36,359 nucleotides of DNA, taken from contig CACYTU010000034.1 in assembly GCA_902777355.1 (NCBI GenBank), positions 1-36,359 of the forward strand. Direction: 5' to 3'. The first letter of the stretch is position 1, and every line of letters starts with the position of its first letter. The DNA is from an uncultured Lachnospiraceae bacterium. Lineage in GTDB: Bacteria > Bacillota > Clostridia > Lachnospirales > Lachnospiraceae. The notes beneath the pieces are model-generated. The model was not told the origin of the DNA, did no database searches, and was given only the letters and a program-made list of their open reading frames with translations. Positions 13,939 through 21,610 of the stretch are shown here, piece by piece. The position numbers were made by a program, and so were the translations under genes.

Positions 13939-15672
13939 TCAGTTCATGTTCAGGTAGTAGAATTCAAGGTTTTGAAATGGCAGGTCAATCGCCTGTATAT
14001 GATAAAAAGCATTGTTTTTCTGTTTTGTATAATGGTAGTCCCTGAGGGCCGCCGTGGTGAAAAAGATATTGTTTTCCCGGTCAGGGGACAGGTACTTTCC
14101 ATACCGCCTGAGAAAATGCGTGAGGTCGATCTTCAGCCAGCCATCCCTGTCTGACTGGTCTGTCTCCGCGGCCTGTTTATAGATCATTTCATTGGCTATG
14201 TGCCTCTGTTTAGTCCTGCCCTCATCCCCGTAGACAATGGTATCTCCTGTCAGCAGCTGTATATAGAGGGCATTGTTCTCCGGATAGCTGCTCTGAGCTT
14301 CGAAAATCCCCTGCCTGGCATAGAGCACCACTCTGCTGTCCGGAGTGATAAAGGTCAGGGGCCGGTTCTGTTTGATGATCTGGGACTCCAGACGAAAATC
14401 GTTCCCGTCAATGTTGAGGACGAACAGGTCGGGATCATAGATGTATCGAAGGCCGGGATCCTGGCGGATCAAGGTCCTCAGGTCCGGGATCTGCGGGGGA
14501 AGCTTTGCCAGGGCATAACTCTCAATCAGGCCGGGATGCATGGCACAGACGTAATCCAGGGCATCGGGCCTTGCATAATCGTGTCCTTCCAGGCCCCACA
14601 GCCGGTACAGTTCCTTCTGCAGCAGGCAGGTATAGCTGCGCGCCCGCTTCTGCTGCCTTTTCACGAAAGGACAGCCAGTCCTGCACAGATAGAGCCAGGG
14701 GCAGTCCCCGCATTCCTGGTCGAAACCACAGGAGGCGTGGACCCGGCGGATCTTCTCCGCTCCCGTCTCCATGATCCTGCTCATGCTGTCCCGGTAGATA
14801 TTTCCATAATAGAAATCCGGGTTTTTCTGGCCCCGAACGCAGGAATAAATATCTCCGTTCTTCTCCAGCAGGTAGAACTTTTCCCCGCAGTTGACACAGT
14901 TGGTGCAGTAGTCCGGCCCAAACTCCCTGAACCAGGCTCCCTTCAATCCCGGCTCGAGTTCCGTTCCCGTAAAGGCGTCCCGGATCCCGCGGAAAAACTG
15001 CAGCTGCTGCTCTTCCGTCAGGGCGTGCAGAAGCCCGCTGCTGTTTTCAAAGCCGATCATAAAGTTGAAGTCCAGCATATCCAGACAGGTGTTCTTATGC
15101 AGATACCAGATATCCTCGATTACCTGGCCGATCCTTTCCAGATGTTCCCTGAAAATAGTCGCGGACACCTTCCTGTGATTGGGAAGGTCCTGCAGAAGCG
15201 ATACATTGGAGAGGATCTTTTCCAGGGTATCCCCGCCGTCTTTGCCCACCCGGAACCGGCGGTGAAGGGACAGAGGCAGGTCTATGCTGCCGCTCACCGA
15301 TACATTATATGCGCGGATGGCATCCATATGGCTGTCGAGATTGAGCAGATTTGTCTTGATATGGGGCTGGCCGACCCTGAAGCCGGCGCCTGTCAGAAGG
15401 CCTCTGTTCTTTTCATAGTACTGCGAGATATATTCCGCCAGTTCCCGGAATTCATCCTTTTTCAGGCAGGTGACCTCGCCGCCGTGCAGGGAGATATTGA
15501 AGGGAATGATATTCTCCGAATGGCATTTGTCCACAGCATAGGCCAGGGTCTCCAGCGGACTGCGGTCAGTATGCAGATCCTTTGTCTGGTCCTCCAGATA
15601 GCAGTACCTGCAGGCCATATTGCAGGCCATGGTCGGCACATAGAGCAAGTGTATATAAGTATTGGTATTCAT
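13939..15672 (-). CDS. Radical SAM/SPASM peptide maturase
   Basis: The 577-residue enzyme has the radical SAM cluster CNMACRYC (C17, C21, C24) and the SAM-binding HGGE (63-66). A SPASM-type auxiliary cluster region is rich in spaced cysteines (C256, C259, C262, C278, C315, C321, C324, C330, C334, C349). The order CGDCPWLYLCRTGCP is typical of SPASM maturases of ribosomal peptides and of anaerobic sulfatases. A further C-terminal domain of about 200 residues (about 375-577) is not assigned and could bind the substrate. Its operon neighbours point to the 122-residue polyasparagine protein as substrate. The enzyme would use 5'-deoxyadenosyl radical chemistry to modify side chains or backbone; the reaction is unknown. 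The start is preceded by GGGAGAGCC. Confidence 0.88.
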   Translation of the reverse strand: MNTNTYIHLLYVPTMACNMACRYCYLEDQTKDLHTDRSPLETLAYAVDKCHSENIIPFNISLHGGEVTCLKKDEFRELAEYISQYYEKNRGLLTGAGFRVGQPHIKTNLLNLDSHMDAIRAYNVSVSGSIDLPLSLHRRFRVGKDGGDTLEKILSNVSLLQDLPNHRKVSATIFREHLERIGQVIEDIWYLHKNTCLDMLDFNFMIGFENSSGLLHALTEEQQLQFFRGIRDAFTGTELEPGLKGAWFREFGPDYCTNCVNCGEKFYLLEKNGDIYSCVRGQKNPDFYYGNIYRDSMSRIMETGAEKIRRVHASCGFDQECGDCPWLYLCRTGCPFVKRQQKRARSYTCLLQKELYRLWGLEGHDYARPDALDYVCAMHPGLIESYALAKLPPQIPDLRTLIRQDPGLRYIYDPDLFVLNIDGNDFRLESQIIKQNRPLTFITPDSRVVLYARQGIFEAQSSYPENNALYIQLLTGDTIVYGDEGRTKQRHIANEMIYKQAAETDQSDRDGWLKIDLTHFLRRYGKYLSPDRENNIFFTTAALRDYHYTKQKNNAFYHIQAIDLPFQNLEFYYLNMN

Positions 15673-15690
15673 GGCACCGGCTCTCCCGGA

Positions 15691-16608
15691 TCAATAATAG
15701 TTGATCACTGTCGGACTCTCTTTAAAAGCCCTTGAGTTCACATAGCAGCCACTGGGGATGTCAATCGACCACAGCCAGCTGCAGCGACGGAATGCCGAGC
15801 TTCCGATCTCCTTCACAGTAGAGGGTATGGACACTCTCTGCAGACTAGAGCAGTCACAGAAAGCATGACCGCCGATCCTGGTGACGCCCTCAGGGATATC
15901 GATCTCGCGCAGGTCCGAACAGCCCTCAAATGTATTTCCCCGGATCTCTGTGATCCCGGATGGAAGAACGACCGTTTCAATCCCGCTCAGATAGCGGAAG
16001 ACACTGCCGCGGATCTCCACCACAGGCTTCCCTTTATAAGACTCGGGAATGACGACATTTCTTTCCGGAACAAGCGACATCGTGTAATAGCGGAGGGCAT
16101 ATCCGCCGGCCGCGCTATTCTCAAAGATCATATGCGGTTTCAAAAAAATCAACAGGGCTGCCGCTACCGCGATCAGGAGAGGTGCCAGCGTAAAAACGCG
16201 TCCCGCACCGTCATCTTTAGCCCCGCTGACCTGGCTGATCAGGATATTATCCAGAATATCGTCAGGGCGGCGGACAACCTCGCGGACCAGATACTTTTTC
16301 AGGCTCTGCCTGCGAAAAAAGAGTATATAAAAAATGATCTCGAATATTATCAGGATTAAAGCCACCGGATTATGATAGAGGGCCATATAAACGATTTCAA
16401 GAAAAGCCACTGCAGCCAGTACAAGGGAAGCAAGGAACTTCCTTTTTCTGATATCGTTGGTCTCATAGTTCTGAAGTCCGTTTTTCTCGATAAAAATGTC
16501 TACATATGATTCGAGAAGCTTGATCTCCGTGGTCTTACTGTCAACACTCTCAAAAAGAAACTTCTTTGCCTCCTGATCCAGGGGATTAGCAAGTACCGGT
16601 TCTTTCAT
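15691..16608 (-). CDS. Membrane-anchored BspA-type leucine-rich repeat protein
   Basis: The 305-residue protein starts with a cytosolic helix-rich part (1-57). Three membrane segments follow (about 58-77, 81-98 and 139-156), then an LRR_5 domain (about 185-300) with repeats such as VLPSGITEIRGNTFEGC and IPEGVTRIGGHAFCDC. With an odd number of segments and a basic loop after the second, the repeats probably face outside. It is the first gene of the radical SAM operon (18 bp before the maturase). It may act as surface receptor, scaffold or immunity-like partner for the modified product; this is inferred from position only. CGGAGG about 8 bases upstream supports the start. Confidence 0.78.
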   Translation of the reverse strand: MKEPVLANPLDQEAKKFLFESVDSKTTEIKLLESYVDIFIEKNGLQNYETNDIRKRKFLASLVLAAVAFLEIVYMALYHNPVALILIIFEIIFYILFFRRQSLKKYLVREVVRRPDDILDNILISQVSGAKDDGAGRVFTLAPLLIAVAAALLIFLKPHMIFENSAAGGYALRYYTMSLVPERNVVIPESYKGKPVVEIRGSVFRYLSGIETVVLPSGITEIRGNTFEGCSDLREIDIPEGVTRIGGHAFCDCSSLQRVSIPSTVKEIGSSAFRRCSWLWSIDIPSGCYVNSRAFKESPTVINYY

Positions 16609-16724
16609 TAAAAGATCCTCCGTTTAAAATATAGAAATAAAAGGGATGAATCCGGCTGGTTCATTGCCTGCACTGTCTGTCCTGCAGATTTATTCCGGAT
16701 AAAATGTCCTCCGGATCAACTCCG

Positions 16725-16792
16725 AAAAAAAATAGAAGGGACGGATCCGGCTGGTTCATTGCCTGCAATGAGCAGCTGATTGGATCCGTCCC
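16725..16792 (-). terminator. Strong rho-independent terminator after the liv operon
   Basis: On the minus strand GGGACGGATCC (plus 16782-16792) pairs perfectly with its complement at 16738-16748. Inside, CATTGC/GCAATG forms a second stem, and the structure is followed by a run of eight T (plus 16725-16732 is A8). It would stop transcripts coming from the transporter operon. A partial copy of the 5' part (about 31 bp around the GGCTGGTTCATTGCC core) lies at 16641-16673. Confidence 0.8.
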
Positions 16793-16807
16793 AGGCCTGT
16801 CATAGTA

Positions 16808-17034
16808 TGATTAAACAGCGAGCAAGCGGCCGCAAAGACGGATATGCTCGCATATCCGGTCTTGCGGACATTTGCGAGCGCCCACACATGAGCACATAGC
16901 AACGCAAAGGCCCGGAACGCGCCTGCAGCGGGGCGGGGTGCGAATGTGTGGAGCGCTGTGAGAGCGCGGGACGCGCGAATCAGCGCGTGGTTTAATCATA
17001 CATGTTTGCGGTCACTCGCCCATGCCACAAGTAT
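16808..17034. repeat. Structured dispersed repeat, copy B
   Basis: The element has short inverted ends (TGATTAAAC at 16808, GTTTAATCA at 16990-16998) and a tail ending CCACAAGTAT. Inside is a large hairpin (CCGCAAAGACGGATATG with CATATCCGGTCTTGCGG). A second pairing joins GAGCGCCCACACAT to ATGTGTGGAGCGCT across a variable loop. It is nearly identical to 32501-32726 outside that loop. It lies between two terminators or gene ends, in no gene. Confidence 0.9.
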
Positions 17035-17147
17035 TGAAAACCAATTTTCGACAGGATTTTTTATTATATAGTTTTAAACTTGCTTTCACAAAGATAAGTG
17101 ATTAAAGCAGAGAGCCGCTTCGCTCTTGTGAGTTCCCGCATCGCTTT

Positions 17148-17348
17148 TTAATCTGTGATTTCTCCGTAGACACCTTCCATGTATTCACGGACCATAGTCA
17201 TGAGGTCACAGTCCTCTTCGATATGATTTTCATGAACATATTTGAGGTGAAGCCTGACTATTTTCTGCAGGTATGCCTGCTGAATCACATCGGATCCTGT
17301 CAGAATGGAAAAAAGCTCCCTGTTATTCATATCTGTCAGTTTTTTCAT
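17148..17348 (-). CDS. Small protein after livF, function unknown
   Basis: From the ATG at 17348 the product is 66 residues (MKKLTDMNNRELFSIL...). AAGGAG sits 7 bases upstream, so this start is better than the in-frame GTG at 17372, which would overlap livF. It is acidic and helical with no membrane segment or motif I recognise. It is the last gene of the branched-chain amino acid transporter operon, 20 bp after livF, so it may be a small regulator or accessory of the transporter. Confidence 0.65.
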   Translation of the reverse strand: MKKLTDMNNRELFSILTGSDVIQQAYLQKIVRLHLKYVHENHIEEDCDLMTMVREYMEGVYGEITD

Positions 17349-17368
17349 GAAAAACTCCTTATCCCGGA

Positions 17369-18085
17369 TCACTTCCCGGCCGTTCCAAGATATGCCGCCT
17401 TGACACTCTCATCTTCCAGAAGTTCTTTTCCTGAGCCTTCCATGGAGATCCGGCCGTTTTCGATGACGTAGGCACGGTCCGCGACATGGAGCGCCATATT
17501 GGCGTTCTGCTCGATCAGAAGAACTGTGGTCCCTGCCTCGTGGATCTGCTGGATGATGTCAAAAATACCCTGCACTACGATGGGGGCAAGACCCAGGGAG
17601 GGCTCGTCCATCATCAGTAGTTTGGGGCGTCCCATCAGGGCGCGGCCGACTGCCAGCATCTGCTGTTCGCCGCCCGAAAGGGTGCCTCCCGCCTGCCAGG
17701 AACGTTCCCTGAGACGGGGGAACAGGTTGTAGACCATCTCGATGTCCTCGTCCAGCTGGTCTTTTCTGAGATATGCCCCTATGCGAAGGTTTTCCAGTAC
17801 TGTCAGATTGGGGAAAATCTTTCTGCCTTCAGGAACCATCATGAGGCCCTTGGAGACGATCGCCGTGGGATCCATGCCCCGGATCTCATCCCCGTTAAAG
17901 AGGATGGAGCCGCCTTTGGCTTTGACCAGTCCGGAGATGGCGCGCAGCGTGGAGCTCTTGCCGGCTCCGTTGGCGCCGATCAGGGTCACGATCTCCCCTT
18001 CTTTTACATTAAAGCTGATACCGCGCACTGCGTCGATACCGCCGTAACTGACTTGTAAATCTTTGATCTGCAGGATCTCGCCCAT
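17369..18085 (-). CDS. livF: Branched-chain amino acid ABC transporter ATP-binding protein LivF
   Basis: The product (238 residues from the ATG at 18085) is an ABC ATPase. It has Walker A GANGAGKS near residues 33-40, signature LSGGEQQM and Walker B LLMMDEPSLGLAP, followed by the H-loop region VLLIEQNA. SLGLAPIVV and the short length place it in the LivF/HAAT group. It energises uptake of Leu/Ile/Val together with LivG. GGAGG lies 5 bases before the 18085 ATG, so this start is better than the one 12 bases upstream at 18097. The gene lies 172 bp downstream of livG. Confidence 0.93.
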   Translation of the reverse strand: MGEILQIKDLQVSYGGIDAVRGISFNVKEGEIVTLIGANGAGKSSTLRAISGLVKAKGGSILFNGDEIRGMDPTAIVSKGLMMVPEGRKIFPNLTVLENLRIGAYLRKDQLDEDIEMVYNLFPRLRERSWQAGGTLSGGEQQMLAVGRALMGRPKLLMMDEPSLGLAPIVVQGIFDIIQQIHEAGTTVLLIEQNANMALHVADRAYVIENGRISMEGSGKELLEDESVKAAYLGTAGK

Positions 18086-18257
18086 GCTGTCCTCCATTTT
18101 TCTATAATTTGCATCTAATTCCGCAGCTTCCCGGTCACTTATTCAGTCACTCACTGATCACTTTTCAAAAACACGCCGGACCGCGTCAGCAGCAGGCACG
18201 TTTTGCAGGCCGCCTGAAACTATTCCATTTTCAGCGGCGGTCTGAGCAGAGTGGCAA

Positions 18258-19124
18258 TCAGTCCTCTGAAATACCCAGGTATGCCTCAATGACCTTGCGG
18301 TCGGACTGAACCACCTCGGGGATACCCTGAGAGATTTCGCTGCCGAAGTCGATGACATAAATATAATCGGAGATGTTCATGACCAGATCCATGTGATGCT
18401 CGATCAGGAAAACGGTCAGACCATATTTCTCGCGGATTTCGTGCACAAAGTCTGCCAGTTCCAATGTCTCCTGGGGGTTCATGCCGGCTGCCGGCTCGTC
18501 CAGGAGCAGGAGTTTGGGGTTGGTGGCAAGGGCGCGGGCAATCTCCAGTCTTCTCTGCAGACCGTAGGGGAGGCTGGTCGCCAGTTCGTCCTTGAAGGAT
18601 TCCAGACCCTGTTCCACCAGAAGATCCATGGTCTCCTCGCGCATGCGCTGTTCCTCTTTCATATTGGTGCGCAGGATGGCGGAGAAGACGTTCTGTTTGG
18701 CCCTCATATGCTTGGCTGTCAGAACATTCTCAAATACTGTCATGCTCTTCCAGAGACGGATATTCTGGAAAGTACGCGCAATTCCCAGGTGTGTGATCTG
18801 ATCCGGTGTGGGGGTCAGGACATGCTGTCCGGCATAGGTATCCTTGTTCTGTCCCTTGTAGATCTTGACGTCTTTTCCGCGGGGATGGGTGCGGACCATG
18901 GGCTGTCCCATGAATTCGATCAGGCCGTTGGTGGGCTGATAGACACCTGTGATACAGTTGAAGGCGGTGGTCTTGCCGGCTCCGTTGGGGCCGATGAGAG
19001 CGATGATCTGTCCTTTGGGAACATCCAGTGTCAGGTTGTTGACAGAAACGACGCCGCCGAACTGCATGGTCACGTTTTCCAGATGCAGGGCGATTTCCTG
19101 ATTTTTCTTATTCTCTGCGCTCAT
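18258..19124 (-). CDS. livG: Branched-chain amino acid ABC transporter ATP-binding protein LivG
   Basis: The product is a 288-residue ABC ATPase with GPNGAGKTT as Walker A, LPYGLQRRLEIARAL as signature, LLLLDEPAAGMNP as Walker B and LIEHHMD as H-loop. The LPYGxQRRLEIARAL and AAGMNP variants are characteristic of LivG. An insertion (about residues 75-105) is longer than in E. coli LivG. The ATG at 19124 follows AGGAGG at a 7-base spacing, with the SD inside the end of livM; only two bases separate the genes, so translation is coupled. Confidence 0.93.
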   Translation of the reverse strand: MSAENKKNQEIALHLENVTMQFGGVVSVNNLTLDVPKGQIIALIGPNGAGKTTAFNCITGVYQPTNGLIEFMGQPMVRTHPRGKDVKIYKGQNKDTYAGQHVLTPTPDQITHLGIARTFQNIRLWKSMTVFENVLTAKHMRAKQNVFSAILRTNMKEEQRMREETMDLLVEQGLESFKDELATSLPYGLQRRLEIARALATNPKLLLLDEPAAGMNPQETLELADFVHEIREKYGLTVFLIEHHMDLVMNISDYIYVIDFGSEISQGIPEVVQSDRKVIEAYLGISED

Positions 19125-19126
19125 AT

Positions 19127-20425
19127 TCAACCCTCCTGATCATCAGAGGATTTTTCCTCTGTCGCTTTCCCGGCGGCCGCAGCCGAAACCTTGCCTTTGT
19201 CCGCCTTTTTCTGTCCGGCCGGTCTGCCGTTGATTCCGGGCAGACGAAGCTCCCTGTCTCCCATGATACCGTGGGAGAAGAAGAGGACGATGACCATGAT
19301 GACGACGGAGAATACCACCATACGGAAACCGTTGCGCAGCAGCGGAACCTTGAATCCATTGGAGAGCACCATCTCGCTGTCCAGGAAGCGGAGCCACCAC
19401 TCAGAGCATGCCACGTAGAGGAATGTGGCGATGATGGAGCCTGAGATAGAGCCGATACCGCCGACAACGACGATCAGCAGGATCTCATAGGTCATCGTGG
19501 AAGTGAAAGCTTTTGCCTGGGCATTAGCCACATACATGGCAAAGAGAGCGCCGCCCACACCAGCGAAAAAGCTGGAGATGACGAAGGAAAGCATCTTGTG
19601 TTTGGAGAGACTGATTCCCATGGCCTCGGAAGCGATCTCATCGTCACGGATGGACTTGAAAGCACGTCCGTAGGAGGAATTGATCAGCAGCACGATCAGT
19701 ATGATACAGATTGAGGACAGGAGGAAAGGCACAAAAGTCGAGAGTCGAAGCACGACTCCTCCCGATCCGTCCGTAATATTAAAGCTGGAAAAAGTGGGGA
19801 AGCCCTTGATCATGTTGGCGCCGTTGGTCACGGGACCCAGCTTCTGCCACTGGAAGATGGCGCGGATGATCTCCGCGAATCCCAGGGTCGCAATGGCCAG
19901 GTAGTCGCTCTTGAGGCGCAGGACAGGGAGGCCGATCAGATAGGCGAAAAAGGCCGCGACACAGCCTGCCAGAATAATGGCGATCAGGGAGCCCAGCACC
20001 ATGGCGATGGCTCCTCCGGGCCCCTTGGTTCCGAAAATGGCCCCGAACAAATCAACCAGGGAAGATTTCAGGGCGCAGCCTCCGAAGAGATAGTAGACCT
20101 GATCTTTCATACTGGCAGGTACGGTCAGAATGGCGTAGGTATAGGCGCCCAACAGCATAAATCCCGCCTGTCCCAGGGAGAAAAGGCCTGTGAATCCGTT
20201 CAGCAGGTTCATGGAGACTGCCACCAGGGAATAGACAGCACCCTTTTTCAATACGGTAAATAAAGGGCTGGTGGGCTGCAGAACCTGCGGCATCCCCGGA
20301 ATAAACATACTCAGGTTTTCCAGTATGATCACAAATAGAAGGATGAGGCAGATATAACCTGCCACAGCAAGCTTCTTAGAAGCACTTTTTTGATTGGAAG
20401 TACTTTTCTTTTTACTCTGTTCCAT
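19127..20425 (-). CDS. livM: Branched-chain amino acid ABC transporter permease LivM
   Basis: The 432-residue polytopic protein has the LivM signatures GLFSLGQAGFMLLGAY and LRLKSDYLAIATLGFAEIIR, the cytoplasmic loop that contacts the ATPases (GRAFKSIRDDEIASEAMGI), and GGIGSISGSIIATF. About ten membrane segments are visible. The N-terminus has a Ser/Lys-rich stretch (1-18) and the C-terminus a 50-residue charged Ala/Lys/Glu tail. Both are longer than usual and probably cytosolic. It forms the channel with LivH. No strong SD is seen; GGGA lies near the start. Confidence 0.92.
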   Translation of the reverse strand: MEQSKKKSTSNQKSASKKLAVAGYICLILLFVIILENLSMFIPGMPQVLQPTSPLFTVLKKGAVYSLVAVSMNLLNGFTGLFSLGQAGFMLLGAYTYAILTVPASMKDQVYYLFGGCALKSSLVDLFGAIFGTKGPGGAIAMVLGSLIAIILAGCVAAFFAYLIGLPVLRLKSDYLAIATLGFAEIIRAIFQWQKLGPVTNGANMIKGFPTFSSFNITDGSGGVVLRLSTFVPFLLSSICIILIVLLINSSYGRAFKSIRDDEIASEAMGISLSKHKMLSFVISSFFAGVGGALFAMYVANAQAKAFTSTMTYEILLIVVVGGIGSISGSIIATFLYVACSEWWLRFLDSEMVLSNGFKVPLLRNGFRMVVFSVVIMVIVLFFSHGIMGDRELRLPGINGRPAGQKKADKGKVSAAAAGKATEEKSSDDQEG

Positions 20426-20513
20426 AAGTTCCCGTCTTTCTCAACAACAGTCGACCGGTGCATTTTTTGGTGCAGGCAAAAATACCACAGGGTATTTTAT
20501 CACACGCAGATAT

Positions 20514-21401
20514 TCAGACCTTGTCTGTGGCAGCTTCCCCGAAAAGTCCCTGCGGCTTGGCGATCAGGATGACGATCAGCAGGGCAAAAGTGAAGGCATC
20601 TGAAAATACAGACACGTCCCATGAAGAAGGGAGTCCCTTGATGATGGTCTCGCAGATACCGATCAGGAAAGCTCCGATCACGGCACCGGGGATCGAGCCG
20701 ATTCCGCCAAATACCGCCGCGACGAAGGCCTTGAGGCCAGGCATGGCGCCCGCCATAGGTGTGATAGCGGGATAGTTGGTGAAGAAGAGGACTGATCCGA
20801 CAGCGGCCAGAGCGGATCCAATGATGAAAGTCATTGAAATAACACTGTTGATCTTGATGCCCATCAGGCGGCTGGTCTCAAAGTCCTTGGAAACCGCCCG
20901 CATAGCCATACCGATCTTGGTCCGGTCGATCAGCTGTGTCAGAAGGAAGACCAGAACCAGCACGAGAATGGGGGTCAGAATGACGACCCATTTGGTCTGT
21001 GTCCCGAATACGTTGATGGTATCCGAGAGAAACGGGATCGTGGGATATGTCATGGGCTGCCCGCCGGTGACGTAAGTCGCCGAGTTCTGCAGCAGGTAGC
21101 TGACGCCGATCGCGGAGATCATGACAGACATACGGGGGGCATCCCGCAGAGGCTTATAGGCCACGCGCTCGATGGTAAATCCCAGAGCGACAGTAACCAG
21201 TATGACCAGCGGAATGGAGAGTGTGATGGGAAGCGCGGCCGTAAAATAGATTCCCATCAGGCCGGCCACCATGAAAACGTCTCCGTGAGCGAAGTTGATC
21301 AGACGAAGGATGCCGTATACCAGTGTGTACCCGATGGCGATCAGGGCATATTGCCCTCCCACTGAAATACCGGAGAGCAGGACAGAAATGACATATTCCA
21401 T
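20514..21401 (-). CDS. livH: Branched-chain amino acid ABC transporter permease LivH
   Basis: The 295-residue polytopic permease starts with GGQYALIAIGYTLVYGILRLINFAHG, split as two typical LivH motifs. It contains the coupling segment GMAMRAVSKDFETSRLMGI and GGIGSIPGAVIGAFLIG near the C-terminus. Eight or more membrane segments are present and length is normal. AGGAG precedes the ATG. The gene is separated from livJ by a 209-bp gap that holds a strong hairpin, which likely lowers permease expression relative to the binding protein. Confidence 0.93.
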   Translation of the reverse strand: MEYVISVLLSGISVGGQYALIAIGYTLVYGILRLINFAHGDVFMVAGLMGIYFTAALPITLSIPLVILVTVALGFTIERVAYKPLRDAPRMSVMISAIGVSYLLQNSATYVTGGQPMTYPTIPFLSDTINVFGTQTKWVVILTPILVLVLVFLLTQLIDRTKIGMAMRAVSKDFETSRLMGIKINSVISMTFIIGSALAAVGSVLFFTNYPAITPMAGAMPGLKAFVAAVFGGIGSIPGAVIGAFLIGICETIIKGLPSSWDVSVFSDAFTFALLIVILIAKPQGLFGEAATDKV

Positions 21402-21458
21402 AATAAACTCCTGGGAATGCGTGAAAGACGCATGCTTTTTCTATCTGGTTTCTTAACT

Positions 21459-21499
21459 GCAGGCACAGCCCCGGTCGTTCAGCCTGAGGCTGTGCCTGC
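21459..21499 (-). promoter_or_regulatory. 12-bp perfect stem-loop between livJ and livH
   Basis: GCAGGCACAGCC (21459-21470) and GGCTGTGCCTGC (21488-21499) form a perfect 12-bp stem with a 17-nt loop. No T-tract follows on the minus strand, so it is more likely an mRNA-stabilising or partial attenuating hairpin after the abundant binding-protein message than a full terminator. Confidence 0.65.
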
Positions 21500-21610
21500 C
21501 CTCAGCCGTGGATCCTGCATCAGCGCGGATTGCGCGCCTGCCGGATCGAGCGGCTCATGATTCTAAATTTAGCAGGTACTGCTATCCTGCTCTTCCTGTT
21601 TTAACAGGGA

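Noticed and set aside
14200-15735. A 511-codon open frame on the plus strand opposite the radical SAM gene
   Set aside because: It mirrors the codon bias of the minus-strand gene, has no motif or SD, and the opposite strand carries clear radical SAM and SPASM cysteines.
16811-16999. Similar short minus-strand frames in repeat copies B and C (62 and 71 codons)
   Set aside because: Their similarity comes from the repeat itself; the frame passes through hairpin arms and the variable loop and lacks an SD.
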